This document shows positions 52,992 through 61,120 of a stretch of 64,000 bases of DNA, one piece after another. Below the pieces are notes generated by a model. That model was not told where the DNA came from and did not search any database. It was given only the letters and a program-made list of their open reading frames with translations. Source of the stretch: Bryobacterales bacterium (lineage in GTDB: Bacteria > Acidobacteriota > Terriglobia > Bryobacterales > Bryobacteraceae); NCBI GenBank assembly GCA_020852175.1, contig JADZBH010000016.1:186001-250000 (forward strand). The letters run 5' to 3'. The number at the start of each line of letters is the position of its first letter. Position 1 is the first letter of the stretch. The translations under genes and the position numbers were made by a program.

Positions 52992-53699
52992 TCAGGAGTC
53001 CTCCCCATAGTTGCGGTAGACCCAGGCTGGGTCGGCGAGAATTTCCGGCGTGCGCTCGCCTTTGTGGACGAGTTTGCCGCGCACGAGCAGGGCCCAGTGC
53101 GTGGCCAGTTCCATGGCCTCGCGAAGCTGGTGGGTGGACATGACGACGGTGGCTCCTGCGGCCAGGCGTTCGGCGAGCAGGCGTTGGAGCAGGGCGATGG
53201 AACGGTCGTCGAGCGCGGTGAAGGGCTCGTCCAGCAGCAGCAGGTCCGGCGCATGCAGGAAGGCGCGGGCGACGGCGAGCCGCTGGCGCATGCCTCGAGA
53301 AAATTCGCGGGCACGGGCGTGGGCGACGTGATTAAGGCCGACCCGTTCGAGCCAGTCCAGAGCGGTCTGGCCGGGGTTGGCGACGCCGTAGAGCGTGCCG
53401 AAGAGTTCGAGATTTTCCCGGGCGGAGAGCTCGTCGTAGATGCCGATGCCGTGGCCGAGAACGCCGGTTTTGCGGCGCGCGCCGGAGGAGTGGCCCTCCG
53501 AGCCGAAGACGCTCACCGAGCCCTGGGAGACGGTGGAAAGGCCGGCGAGGATCTTGAGCAGCGTGGTTTTGCCCGCGCCGTTGCGGCCGAGCATGGCCAG
53601 GCACTCGCCAGGCGCGACGCCCAGGGTGACGGCGCGCAGGGCGGGGAAGTCGCCGAAGTATTTCCAGACCGCTCGTACGTCGAGAGCGGCGCCGCTCAT
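52992..53699 (-). CDS. ccmA: Haem exporter ATPase CcmA
   Basis: A 235-residue ABC ATPase with Walker A GRNGAGKTT (about 37-45), a signature loop FSRGMRQRL (about 133-141), Walker B LLLLDEPFTALD (about 153-164) and switch His in STHQ. It powers CcmABCD. The start overlaps the preceding gene by ATGA (53696-53699). Confidence 0.92.
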   Translation of the reverse strand: MSGAALDVRAVWKYFGDFPALRAVTLGVAPGECLAMLGRNGAGKTTLLKILAGLSTVSQGSVSVFGSEGHSSGARRKTGVLGHGIGIYDELSARENLELFGTLYGVANPGQTALDWLERVGLNHVAHARAREFSRGMRQRLAVARAFLHAPDLLLLDEPFTALDDRSIALLQRLLAERLAAGATVVMSTHQLREAMELATHWALLVRGKLVHKGERTPEILADPAWVYRNYGEDS

Positions 53700-54664
53700 G
53701 TCCCGGAAGCTCCCTTGCGGTAGAGGATGAGGAAGCCGATGGCAAGGACGGCCAGGGAGAGGGCGAGGATCTCCTTGTAGCGGAGATAGACCCTGGGGCG
53801 GATCTGCTGGAGCCCTGCGCCGCCTTCCTCCTCCACGTTCTCGACGCCGCCCTGCGAGGAGCGGAGCGAACCCGTGCCTTCAAAGCCGATGGAGAAGGAC
53901 CGCTTGGTGAGTTCGAAGATACCGGCCTGGGTTTGCGGCTCGGCGCCGAGTTCCTTCACGTCGCCGGAGAGGGTGACGCCCCGGGGGGCGACGACGCGGA
54001 CGGGCCCGTCGTGAAAAATCCTACCCGTGAATACGGGTGGATTGGGCGTGGGCAGGGCATAGGACACGTCGAAGCGGGTTTCGCCGGGTTTGACGGGGAA
54101 GTCCACCGTATAGATACCGGCGGTCCTGGTGGGTTCGAGAGCGCGTTCGATGGGCAGCGAGTTGGGTCCGGCCACCATGACGCGGGCCTTGCCGCCGGCG
54201 GCCTCGGGCAGGGCCAGGCGCAGCGTGCCGCGGGCGGTGTCGTAGTAGGCCGTCGTGCCGGTGTTCTGGAAGATGATGCTTTCGTTGACGGTGAGGCCGG
54301 AGGCGCCGGGCTCCAGCAGAATCATGTGGGTGGTCACCTTGGCCTTGGCGTCGCTGGTGGTGGAGTTATAGACGTTGACGGTGATTCCTGTGGCGGCCTG
54401 GCCGGGGGGAATCATGTGGTTGAAGACCATGCCGTCGTGGACGGCCTGCACGAGTTGAGGGCCCTGGACGTCCTGAGCGAACTTGAACTCGCCGGTGCGA
54501 CCGGCCTTGATGGTATCGAGCGCGTTGGGGCCGTTTTGATCGAGCTTGAAGAGCGTGACGGTGGCGCCGGGTTGGGGCTTGCCGGTGGTGCCGTTGACGA
54601 CCGTGCCATCGACGGCGGCCGAAAGCGTGGCGGCCGCGAGCAAGGCGGCCAAAAGGAGTCTCAT
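53696..54664 (-). CDS. Secreted, C-terminally anchored protein inside the ccm operon
   Basis: A 322-residue protein: signal peptide (about 1-17), a carboxypeptidase-regulatory-like beta-sandwich (DGTVVNGTTGKPQPGATVTLF, about 19-39), two further beta domains, and a C-terminal membrane helix (ILALSLAVLAIGFLILY). It is not a standard Ccm component, yet it sits between the CcmI-like gene and ccmA with coupled junctions on both sides (54661-54664 and 53696-53699). It may be a periplasmic scaffold for apocytochrome handling; this is inferred only from position. Confidence 0.7.
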   Translation of the reverse strand: MRLLLAALLAAATLSAAVDGTVVNGTTGKPQPGATVTLFKLDQNGPNALDTIKAGRTGEFKFAQDVQGPQLVQAVHDGMVFNHMIPPGQAATGITVNVYNSTTSDAKAKVTTHMILLEPGASGLTVNESIIFQNTGTTAYYDTARGTLRLALPEAAGGKARVMVAGPNSLPIERALEPTRTAGIYTVDFPVKPGETRFDVSYALPTPNPPVFTGRIFHDGPVRVVAPRGVTLSGDVKELGAEPQTQAGIFELTKRSFSIGFEGTGSLRSSQGGVENVEEEGGAGLQQIRPRVYLRYKEILALSLAVLAIGFLILYRKGASGT

Positions 54665-54942
54665 GATTGGCCTCCCTGGGCGGCTTGTTCGATTTCGGCG
54701 AGGGTTTGGGCAAGCTCCTTCTGAAGGTCGAGCTTGGTGCGCTGGTAGTCTTCGTCGCTCAGTTTGCCGAGGCGGAATTCGAACTGGAGGTCGCGCAGGT
54801 TCTCATAAATGCGGGCTTTACGTTCTTCCAGATGACGGGTGGGCGATTCGCCTTCCTCTTGTGGCAGGTCCGAGGGCCGGATGAACAGGATGAAGGCGAT
54901 GGCGGCCAGGACAATGGCGATGGCGGCGGCGATGAGGGGCAT
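54661..54942 (-). CDS. CcmI-like membrane protein (N-terminal part only)
   Basis: A 93-residue protein with one membrane helix (about 2-21) and a charged cytoplasmic or periplasmic helix (EERKARIYENLRDLQFEFRLGKLSDEDYQRTKLDLQKEL) that matches the N-terminal segment of CcmI-type apocytochrome chaperones. The TPR domain of full CcmI is missing. The ATG overlaps the last base of the ccmH stop (TAATG). Confidence 0.7.
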   Translation of the reverse strand: MPLIAAAIAIVLAAIAFILFIRPSDLPQEEGESPTRHLEERKARIYENLRDLQFEFRLGKLSDEDYQRTKLDLQKELAQTLAEIEQAAQGGQS

Positions 54943-55412
54943 TATTCGAGTTTGGAAAGATTCTGATCGATGGAATCACGGTATTTATCGAGCACGGACG
55001 GGTCCATCTCGGGAACGGGGGCGGGTTTGCGCATGTGCGAGATCCACTTGTAGATGGCCAGCAGGCCGATGAGGACGGCGGCGACGGGCATCCACCAGGC
55101 CAGGAGATTGAAGCCCTCGGCGGGCGGAACCACGAGGGCCTTGAGGCCCTGCTCCTTGACGAAGACGGCGACGATAGCGTCGTCGGACATGCCTTTGTCG
55201 AGCATCTGGCCGATGCGCGCGCGGGCCGGCGCCGAATAGTGGCAGCCGATCATGGGGCAGTCGCCGACGGAGTTCTTGCAGGCGCCGCAAAGGCAGGCCA
55301 GGCGCATGCCCACGCGCTTGACGGCCGGGGCGATGAAGTCGCTGGAAACCTGGGCGAGGCAGAGGTAGCTGGCGATGAGGAGCAGTGCGAGGCGTCCTGC
55401 GCGTCTAGTCAC
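54942..55412 (-). CDS. ccmH: CcmH/CycL-type apocytochrome thiol oxidoreductase
   Basis: A 156-residue protein with a signal peptide, a CcmH domain and a C-terminal membrane helix (about 109-130). The redox motif is LACLCGAC (Cys40, Cys42, Cys45), followed by two more cysteines (Cys52, Cys57), more than the usual single CxxC. The later block ARARIGQMLDKGMSDDAIVAVFV is the standard CcmH helix bundle. The GTG start at 55412 overlaps the ccmF stop by 8 nt. It keeps apocytochrome cysteines reduced for haem attachment. Confidence 0.85.
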   Translation of the reverse strand: MTRRAGRLALLLIASYLCLAQVSSDFIAPAVKRVGMRLACLCGACKNSVGDCPMIGCHYSAPARARIGQMLDKGMSDDAIVAVFVKEQGLKALVVPPAEGFNLLAWWMPVAAVLIGLLAIYKWISHMRKPAPVPEMDPSVLDKYRDSIDQNLSKLE

Positions 55413-57426
55413 CCTGCACCGCCTTGGGCTTGGCAACGCCCTGGGCGACTCCCATCACCCTGGTCTTGGCGAACTCGTATTTCACCTTGGAGGGGACCAG
55501 GCAGACGAGGGTGCCGAACACCAGGGCGCCGAAGCCGAGCCAGATCCAGCCGACCAGCGGGAAGATGTAGGCCTGGATGATGGCTTTGCCGTCCTGCATC
55601 CCGGCGAAGTTCAAATAGAGGTCCTCGTGCAGCCGGCGGCGGATGGAGACGACCGAGGACTGCTGGCCCTGGCCCGCGGAATACAGGCGCTGTTCGGGCG
55701 TGAGGGTGTCGATGTGCCTGCCGCCCTGGTAGATCTCGACCACGGCGTGGCCCCAGGAGTAGTTGTCGTTCTGTCCTTCTTTGATCTCGGTGACCTTCAA
55801 CTGGTAGCGGCCGAGCTCGAACCGGTCGCCCATGGCCACCTGGAGCGTGCGCTCCTTGTTGAACGCGGCGCCGGTGAAACCGATGAACATCATGACGATG
55901 GCGACGTGGACGATGTAGCCGCCGTAGCGGCGCGTGTTGCGGTGGGTCAACTCGACCATAGCTCTCAGGAGGTTCTGGCCGGTCTTGGCGGCGATGGCGC
56001 GTGCGCCCTTGAGGAACTCGATGGCGACGGTGATCAGAACGAAGAAGCAGAGGCCGAACGACATGAGCGCGTAGGGGTGGCGGATGCCGAGGCCGAACAG
56101 CACGCCTGCCAGGACGATGCCTCCGGCGGTGGGCCAGAGGAAGGCCTTCTTGAGGCTCTCGAAGGAGCTGCGGCGCCAGGCGATGAGCGGGCCGACACCG
56201 GTGAGCAGCAGCAGGAAGAGGGCGATGGGGATATTCACGCGGTTGAAGAACGGGGCGTCGACGCTGATCTTTTCACCCGTGACGGCTTCGCTGATGACGG
56301 GGAACATGGTGCCCCAGAGAATGGAGAAGCAGGAGGCGAGCAGGATGAGGTTGTTGAACAGGAAGCTGGATTCGCGCGACAGGACGCTCTCCAGGTGGGC
56401 TTCGCTTTTCAGATAGCCCAGACGGTCCAGGATGAGCCACGCGGTGGCGGCGATGTGGATGGATAGAAAGACGGCGAAATAGGGGCCGATGGGGGATTGG
56501 GCGAAGGCGTGCACCGAGCTGACCACGCCGGAGCGCGTGAGGAAGGTGCCGAAGATGCAGAGGAAGAACGTGGCGCTGACCAGCACCATGTTCCACACCT
56601 TCATCATGCCCTTCTTTTCCTGCATCATGACCGAGTGGAGGAAGGCCGTGGCGGTGATCCAGGGCAGCAGCGAGGCGTTCTCCACCGGATCCCAGCCCCA
56701 GTAGCCGCCCCAGCCGAGAACGGCGTAGGCCCAGCCGGCGCCGATGAGGATTCCCATGCTTTGGAAGAGCCAGGTGACCAGCGTCCAGCGGCGCGTCGTG
56801 TGAATCCAGGAGTCGCCGGGCTGCCGCGTGATGAGCGAGCCCATGGCGAAGGCGAACGGAACGATGAAGCCGACGTAGCCGAGGTAGAGCGTGGGCGGGT
56901 GGATGGCCATCGACCAGTATTGGAGAAGCGGATTCAGGCCGTTGCCGTCCGGGACGGCGCGAATCTCCTTGCCCACGGCGAGCACCTCGAAGGGTGACAT
57001 GGGGTAGGTGATGAGCAGCAGGAAAAAGGCCTGAGTGATCATCAGCGTGGCCGTGACCCAGGGCATCATCTCGCGGAATTTGGAGCGATTCTGCCAGACG
57101 ACGATCGCCGAGTAACAGGCCAGAATCCAGGACCACAGCAGCAGCGAGCCTTCCTGGCCGCCCCACCACGCCGTGAATTTGTAGAGCGTGGGCATGGCGA
57201 TATTGACGTGCGCGGCGACATAGGCGAGCCGGAAGTCGCATGTCAGCAGGGCGTAGACGAGGAAGGCCGCGGCGAAGGTTTGCAGGCCCCACTGGGCGTA
57301 GACGGCGCGCTCGGCGGACTTGACCAGGAAGGGGCGCCGCTTCCATTTGCCCACGACGGAGCCGAACACGGCATAGATCGACAGGCAAAAGGCCAGGATG
57401 AGGGAAAGTGCGCCCAGATTTTCCAT
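55405..57426 (-). CDS. ccmF: Cytochrome c haem lyase CcmF
   Basis: A 673-residue polytopic protein with about 14-15 membrane helices. The haem-handling tryptophan motif GWGGYWGWDPVENASLLPW (about 231-249) is intact, and conserved histidines flank it. CcmF joins haem from CcmE to the CxxCH cysteines of apocytochromes. It lies between ccmE and ccmH on the same strand. Confidence 0.95.
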   Translation of the reverse strand: MENLGALSLILAFCLSIYAVFGSVVGKWKRRPFLVKSAERAVYAQWGLQTFAAAFLVYALLTCDFRLAYVAAHVNIAMPTLYKFTAWWGGQEGSLLLWSWILACYSAIVVWQNRSKFREMMPWVTATLMITQAFFLLLITYPMSPFEVLAVGKEIRAVPDGNGLNPLLQYWSMAIHPPTLYLGYVGFIVPFAFAMGSLITRQPGDSWIHTTRRWTLVTWLFQSMGILIGAGWAYAVLGWGGYWGWDPVENASLLPWITATAFLHSVMMQEKKGMMKVWNMVLVSATFFLCIFGTFLTRSGVVSSVHAFAQSPIGPYFAVFLSIHIAATAWLILDRLGYLKSEAHLESVLSRESSFLFNNLILLASCFSILWGTMFPVISEAVTGEKISVDAPFFNRVNIPIALFLLLLTGVGPLIAWRRSSFESLKKAFLWPTAGGIVLAGVLFGLGIRHPYALMSFGLCFFVLITVAIEFLKGARAIAAKTGQNLLRAMVELTHRNTRRYGGYIVHVAIVMMFIGFTGAAFNKERTLQVAMGDRFELGRYQLKVTEIKEGQNDNYSWGHAVVEIYQGGRHIDTLTPEQRLYSAGQGQQSSVVSIRRRLHEDLYLNFAGMQDGKAIIQAYIFPLVGWIWLGFGALVFGTLVCLVPSKVKYEFAKTRVMGVAQGVAKPKAVQGD

Positions 57427-57462
57427 GATGAGTGCGGTTTGCTCCTTAGCGAGGCGGGTGGA

Positions 57463-57915
57463 TTAGATGGACGCCTTGCCGCCGGAGGCGGGCGGGGCGG
57501 TCTGGCCGGGGGGCTGATAATTCTGGCCCGGCTTGGCTTCGTACTTGGAAGCGCACTTGGCGTCGATTTTCGTGGCGTGGAATACGCCGTCGCGGCCCAT
57601 GCGGCCGTGGGCCACCGCCTGGGCGCCGCCTTTGAAGGTATCCGGCAGCGGGTCGTTGGCGTCGTAAAGCACGGGGACGGTCAGGTCGTTTTGCTTCAGG
57701 AGAAAGCGGACCTCATGGCCATTGCGCTGCACGGAGCCTTCGGCCACGTCGCCGGCCACGCGGAGGCGTTTCGTGTAGACGTCGTCGCCCATCTTCTTCA
57801 GCTCGGAGACTTCCTTGTAGTAGGATTTCGTGTCGCTGATGCCGCCGACGGCGAGCCAGGCCAGCGTGCCGATGATGACCGTGGTGAGCAATCCGAATTT
57901 AATGTAAGGCTTCAT
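57463..57915 (-). CDS. ccmE: Haem chaperone CcmE, cysteine (CX3Y) variant
   Basis: A 150-residue protein with an N-terminal membrane anchor (about 7-25) and an OB-fold domain (about 45-120). The covalent haem-binding residue, histidine in the common HX3Y motif, is cysteine here: KCASKY, Cys121 and Tyr125. The CX3Y form is known from Desulfovibrio and archaeal systems. The tail (about 126-150) is Pro/Gly-rich. GGGAG lies 6 nt before the ATG. It is the first gene of the ccm operon. Confidence 0.92.
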   Translation of the reverse strand: MKPYIKFGLLTTVIIGTLAWLAVGGISDTKSYYKEVSELKKMGDDVYTKRLRVAGDVAEGSVQRNGHEVRFLLKQNDLTVPVLYDANDPLPDTFKGGAQAVAHGRMGRDGVFHATKIDAKCASKYEAKPGQNYQPPGQTAPPASGGKASI

Positions 57916-57935
57916 GCAGCTCCCTTTCAGCCTTC

Positions 57936-57941
57936 AGTATA
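57936..57941 (-). promoter_or_regulatory. Probable -10 box of the ccm operon
   Basis: TATACT on the minus strand, 20 nt before the ccmE ATG. No good -35 hexamer is visible at 16-18 nt; the gap to the divergent M20 peptidase gene is 145 bp. Confidence 0.4.
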
Positions 57942-58060
57942 TCGCCGCGATTCGGGAAATACTTGTTACGGCGGCGGCCCGCCGGCCGGATCGCGGAAAA
58001 GCGGGCGTGGGATGCCGGGGGAGGAGAGCGGATTTGAGGGCCACGATACACTGAAAGTTC

Positions 58061-59377
58061 ATGCCGGGCACAGTGTTGGGGCGGGGCGCCGGGCCGGCGC
58101 CCTCGAAGGGAGCCGCGGGGTTGGCGGCGTTGCCCGGAGTGTGTGAACTATTGGACTGGTTCGGGCGGGAGCGCCAGTGGATCAACGAGCGCCATGTGGA
58201 GCTGTGCCGCATCGCGGCGCCGACGTTTCAGGAGCAGCGGCGGGCCGAGTGGATGGCGGCGGAGTTGCGTCGCTGGGGGTGGGAGGCGAAGCTGGACCGT
58301 GCGGGGAACGTGGTGGCCCACCGGCCCGGTCCGAAGGCGGTGGTGGAGAAGGGGCCGGTGGTGGCGGTGACGGCGCATTTGGACACGGTGCTGGCGCCGC
58401 GGTCGCCGGAAGCGATTGAAGCCGCCAGGGACGGGCGGTTGCGCGGGCCTGGGGTGTCGGACAACGGAGCGGGCCTGGCGGGATTGCTGGCTGTGGCGCG
58501 CGCGGTGGAGGAGTCGTCCGTGCTGCGCGAAATGGCTCTGCCGTTGGTGCTGGCGGCCAACGTGGGGGAGGAAGGCGAGGGCAATCTGAGCGGGATGAGG
58601 TATTTGTGCCGTGCCGGGGGATTGGCGGGCCGGGCGTCGGCGTTCGTGGTTCTGGACGGGCCGTCGACGGACCACATCACGACGGCGGCGCTGGCCAGCC
58701 GGCGGTTCGAGATCACGATTGGCGGGCCGGGCGGGCATTCGTGGAGCGATTTCGGAACGGGAAATCCGGTCCACGCGATGGGACGGGCGGTGGCCTTTTT
58801 TTGCGAGGCGATGGCGGGGTTGGCGGGCGGTGAAGGCGAGGCTCCGCGGACGGCGTGGAATTTCGGAGTGATCGAAGGCGGCACGTCGATCAATTCGATA
58901 CCCGTGCTGGCGCGGGCGAAGCTGGATTTGCGCAGTGAGAGCGCGGCGCGGATCGATGAGATGGCCGCGCTGATGACGCAGTCGCTCGAGCGGGCGCTGG
59001 AGGCGGAAAACGGCGCGGTGACGGTGGGGCGCAACGGAAGCGGAGCGGGCCGCGTCACGGCCAAGGTGAGGGAGATCGGTTCGCGTCCGGGCGGGCGGTT
59101 GCCGGCGGGTGCGGCGCTGCTGGAGCATCTTCAGGGCGTGGACCGGCACCTGAACATCCGGGCGCAGTTGGATTGCGCCTCGACGGATGCGAACATTCCG
59201 TTGTCGTTGGGAATTCCGGCGGTGTCGATTGGCGCGGGCGGGCATGGGGGCGGGGCGCACACGCAGGAGGAATGGTTTCACGCCGAGGGGCGGGAGACGG
59301 GTTTGCGGCGCGTGATGCTGCTGTTGTTGCTGCTGCTGGGAGACCTGGATTCCGGCTTCACGGCCCGGTTGGGCTGA
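58061..59377 (+). CDS. M20-family metallopeptidase
   Basis: A 438-residue cytoplasmic zinc peptidase or deacylase. The two-metal site is visible: His106 and Asp108 in AHLDT, Asp134 in SDNGAG, Glu170/Glu171 in VGEEGEG, and a GGPGGHSWS dimerisation-domain block. It is closer to PepT-like and tripeptidase members than to the DapE-like gene downstream. TACACT ends 8 nt before the ATG and no Shine-Dalgarno sequence is visible. Substrate unknown. Confidence 0.85.
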   Translation: MPGTVLGRGAGPAPSKGAAGLAALPGVCELLDWFGRERQWINERHVELCRIAAPTFQEQRRAEWMAAELRRWGWEAKLDRAGNVVAHRPGPKAVVEKGPVVAVTAHLDTVLAPRSPEAIEAARDGRLRGPGVSDNGAGLAGLLAVARAVEESSVLREMALPLVLAANVGEEGEGNLSGMRYLCRAGGLAGRASAFVVLDGPSTDHITTAALASRRFEITIGGPGGHSWSDFGTGNPVHAMGRAVAFFCEAMAGLAGGEGEAPRTAWNFGVIEGGTSINSIPVLARAKLDLRSESAARIDEMAALMTQSLERALEAENGAVTVGRNGSGAGRVTAKVREIGSRPGGRLPAGAALLEHLQGVDRHLNIRAQLDCASTDANIPLSLGIPAVSIGAGGHGGGAHTQEEWFHAEGRETGLRRVMLLLLLLLGDLDSGFTARLG

Positions 59378-59417
59378 GGGGGCGAGGGGGCGCGAATGCG
59401 GGGCGGGCAAACGCATT

Positions 59418-59423
59418 TATAAT
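59418..59423 (+). promoter_or_regulatory. -10 box of the HtrA gene
   Basis: A perfect TATAAT within an AT-rich patch (59415-59429), 40 nt before the HtrA start. A GGGGAGG ribosome binding site lies between them. No clear -35 hexamer. Confidence 0.5.
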
Positions 59424-59463
59424 TAAATACAGAACGAGGCCCCAAGGGGAGGCCGACCATCGT

Positions 59464-61065
59464 ATGAACTGGAAGCAACGAATTCGCGAACCGAAGATGA
59501 TGCCGCTGGCCCTGATTCTGGGCACACTGGCGGTCGGCATTCTGATTGGCACGCTGATCCACACCGAGGTGAGGGCCGACAAGGGGTCCGACAAGCCGGT
59601 GACCGATGCGTCGCCGCTGAAGATACCGGCGCCGGTGAAGCTGCAAAACGAGTTCACGGCGATTGTCAACAAGGTGGAGCCGGCGGTGGTGAACATATCC
59701 ACCGAGTACAAGCCAAAGCCGGAGACGGCGCGGAAGCGCGTGCGTCCGCCGGCGGGCGAGGAGGAAGAGGAGGACGAGGAGGGCATGGACCTGTTCCGCC
59801 GCTTCTTCCGGCAGGGTCCGCTGGGCGAGGCGCCGCAACCGCAGCCTCGGGGCGGGGGCGAAGGATCGGGCTTCATCGTCGATCCGAAGGGCTACATCAT
59901 CACGAACCACCATGTGGTGGACGAGGCGACCACGATCAAGGTGAAGCTGCACGGCGATCCGTCCGAGCACAAGGCGAGGCTGATCGGCATTGACGTGGAG
60001 ACGGACCTGGCGGTGATCAAGATCGACGCCGGCCGTACGCTGCCGTTCGTGCCGGTGGGCAACTCCGACGCGGTGCAGGTGGGCGACTGGGCGATCGCCA
60101 TCGGTTCGCCGTTTGGGCTGGAGGCCAGCGTGACGGTGGGCATCGTGAGCGCGCAGGGGCGCGACGTGGCGCAACAGTTCCAGAAGTTCATTCAGACCGA
60201 CGCGGCGATCAACCCGGGCAACTCGGGCGGTCCGCTGCTGAACATCCGGGGCGAGGTGATCGCCGTGAACACGGCCATCGCCACGCGGAGCGGCGGCAAC
60301 CAGGGCATCGGGTTCGCGCTGCCGGTGAACATGGCGGTGAAGGTGTACAACCAGTTGACGCGGTATGGGCGCGTGATGCGCGGTTCGATCGGCATCTCCT
60401 GGACGCGCGGCCAGGAACGGCCGGAACTGCTGAAGGCGCTTGGTGTGAACCACGGCGTGATTGTCGAGCAGGTGACCAAGGACGGGCCGGCGGACAAGGC
60501 GGGCGTCAAGACCGAGGACATCATCGTGTCGATGAACGGCAAGCCCGTGAAGGACGGCGAGGACCTGGTGGCGCGCGTGGCCGATACGGCGATTGGCGAC
60601 AGCATCACGGTGACGGTGGACCGCAAGGGCAAGAAGCTGGACCTGCCGATCACGGTGCGGGACCGCGCCGATGTGTTCAAGGACGATCCGCGGTTTGCCC
60701 GGAACCGGCCGCCGGCCGAAGAGGAGTTGGGCGAGCCGGCCGAGGCCAAGTTCGGTCTCTACGTGAAGGGTCTGACCGCCGCCGAGCGCGAGCAGATCAA
60801 GGGCGGCGAAGGCGCGGGCGTCCGGGTGACGCAGGTGATGGAAGGCAGCTTCGCCGAGGAGATCGGCGTGCAGGCGGGCGACACGATACTGTCGATCAAC
60901 CGCAAGCCGGTGTCCAGCGTGGAAGAGATCCGGGCGATTCAGGGGACCCTGAAGCCGGGCGACCCCGTGGCGTTCCGGATCGCGCGGGCCAATCCGATGA
61001 CGCGCCGGAGCGGGCCGCCGGAGTACACGGTGTTCTTCGTGGCCGGTACGCTGCCGAAAGAATGA
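59464..61065 (+). CDS. HtrA/DegP-family periplasmic serine protease
   Basis: A 533-residue protein: membrane anchor (about 13-33), linker with an acidic run (EEEEEDEEG near residues 100-108), trypsin-like domain with His150 (NHHVV), Asp181 (ETDLAV) and Ser254 (GNSGGP), then two PDZ domains (about 325-410 and 435-520). It degrades or refolds damaged envelope proteins. GGGGAGG lies about 11 nt before the ATG. It is alone, between the M20 gene and the lysine riboswitch. Confidence 0.95.
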   Translation: MNWKQRIREPKMMPLALILGTLAVGILIGTLIHTEVRADKGSDKPVTDASPLKIPAPVKLQNEFTAIVNKVEPAVVNISTEYKPKPETARKRVRPPAGEEEEEDEEGMDLFRRFFRQGPLGEAPQPQPRGGGEGSGFIVDPKGYIITNHHVVDEATTIKVKLHGDPSEHKARLIGIDVETDLAVIKIDAGRTLPFVPVGNSDAVQVGDWAIAIGSPFGLEASVTVGIVSAQGRDVAQQFQKFIQTDAAINPGNSGGPLLNIRGEVIAVNTAIATRSGGNQGIGFALPVNMAVKVYNQLTRYGRVMRGSIGISWTRGQERPELLKALGVNHGVIVEQVTKDGPADKAGVKTEDIIVSMNGKPVKDGEDLVARVADTAIGDSITVTVDRKGKKLDLPITVRDRADVFKDDPRFARNRPPAEEELGEPAEAKFGLYVKGLTAAEREQIKGGEGAGVRVTQVMEGSFAEEIGVQAGDTILSINRKPVSSVEEIRAIQGTLKPGDPVAFRIARANPMTRRSGPPEYTVFFVAGTLPKE

Positions 61066-61070
61066 GACGC

Positions 61071-61090
61071 GCGGCGGACGTTGACGCCGC
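61071..61090 (+). terminator. Hairpin after the HtrA gene
   Basis: GCGGCG (61071-61076) pairs with CGCCGC (61085-61090), loop of 8 nt, starting 6 nt after the stop. There is no U-tract, and the right arm overlaps the spacer of the next promoter. Confidence 0.35.
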
Positions 61091-61110
61091 CTGCCGCGGT
61101 CAGCTAATCT
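61081..61110 (+). promoter_or_regulatory. Promoter of the lysine riboswitch operon
   Basis: -35 TTGACG (61081-61086; five of six) and -10 TAATCT (61105-61110, TANNNT type) with an 18-nt spacer. The expected start point, about 61117, lies a few bases before the first conserved riboswitch nucleotide. Confidence 0.55.
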
Positions 61111-61120
61111 GAGAGTTCCC

